Shown here: positions 63,930 through 64,000 of the stretch, piece after piece
Position numbering within the stretch: the first letter of the stretch is position 1
How the letters are laid out: each line of letters starts with the position of its first letter
Source: Cryobacterium psychrotolerans
GTDB taxonomy: Bacteria > Actinomycetota > Actinomycetes > Actinomycetales > Microbacteriaceae
Reading direction: 5' to 3'
Length of the DNA stretch: 64,000 bases
NCBI RefSeq assembly: GCF_900101115.1
Contig: NZ_FNFU01000005.1
Span: forward strand, 149,060-213,059
The notes under the pieces: model-generated
Database searches by the model: none
What the model saw: the letters and a program-made list of their open reading frames with translations, nothing else
Told to the model about the DNA's origin: nothing
Made by a program: the position numbers and the translations under genes

Positions 63930-64000
63930 CGTGGCGTGAGCTAAAAAGGTGAGGACCTCCGGTATCGATTGGGTTACCACACTCAAGCCGATGCCACGGA
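63930..64000. mobile_element. Possible end of an insertion sequence at the window edge
   Basis: Read on the minus strand, the last 60 bases contain GGTAACCCAATCGATACC followed by GGAGGTCCTCACC, and the edge sequence has CCGATGCCACGGA as an imperfect inverted partner. This resembles leader ends of actinobacterial IS elements from memory, but no transposase sequence is visible. The call is weak. Confidence 0.25.

Overview
The window is high-GC actinobacterial chromosome spanning the replication origin. The family is probably Microbacteriaceae (Micrococcales). This rests on gene order, frequent GTG starts, DUF3566 behind gyrA, DUF3263 and DUF6049 proteins, and a CopD-CtaG fusion; it is inference, because no database search was possible.

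Left flank (1-5.4 kb): an accessory region that looks lower in GC. It holds a large truncated nuclease-like/P-loop NTPase, a DUF3263 protein, a lipoprotein, a 39-residue zinc-ribbon protein, and a zinc-finger coiled-coil (KfrA-like) protein behind a repeat-bearing AT-rich promoter. It ends against the 3' end of a tRNA-Ala gene, the usual position of an integrated element.

Origin block (5.4-24 kb): tRNA-Ala, tRNA-Ile, DUF3566, gyrA, gyrB, dciA, recF, gnd, dnaN and dnaA lie on the minus strand. rpmH, rnpA, yidD, yidC, khpB, rsmG, parA and parB lie on the plus strand. DnaA boxes occur on both sides of dnaA. Behind parB is a gene-free stretch of 2.1 kb with seven parS sites; an eighth covers the parA start codon. 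This is the centromere.

24-33 kb: a Ddl-family ligase, a class I aminotransferase, trxA-trxB (with a SigR/SigH-type promoter), murJ, DUF6049 and pcnA. The order matches the mycobacterial pcnA-murJ-trx-par block, without mutT, sigM and cwlM.

33-45.5 kb: a sugar ABC importer without its ATPase, an AbiEi-like gene bracketed by two copies of a 75-bp palindrome, the rpsF-ssb-rpsR-rplI operon, dnaB behind a cluster of DnaA boxes, the pntAA-AB-B transhydrogenase, and two small membrane proteins.

45.5-64 kb: a third palindrome copy, purB with a phosphatase, a WXG-like/hydrolase pair, a holin-like membrane protein, hisC, a 2-oxoacid dehydrogenase operon (E1 alpha, E1 beta, E2), a large lipoprotein, a zinc ABC importer with zur, zinc-free ribosomal proteins (rpmB, rpmG, rpsN), HU, and copD-ctaG.

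Most of the window is conserved core. The more unusual signals are the parS array, the DnaA-box cluster before dnaB, the fixed-length 75-bp palindromes, an in-frame tandem repeat inside recF, a coupled small ORF before pntAA, the WXG-like/hydrolase pair, the degenerate nuclease-NTPase at the left edge, and a strong preference for the word GGATG/CATCC.
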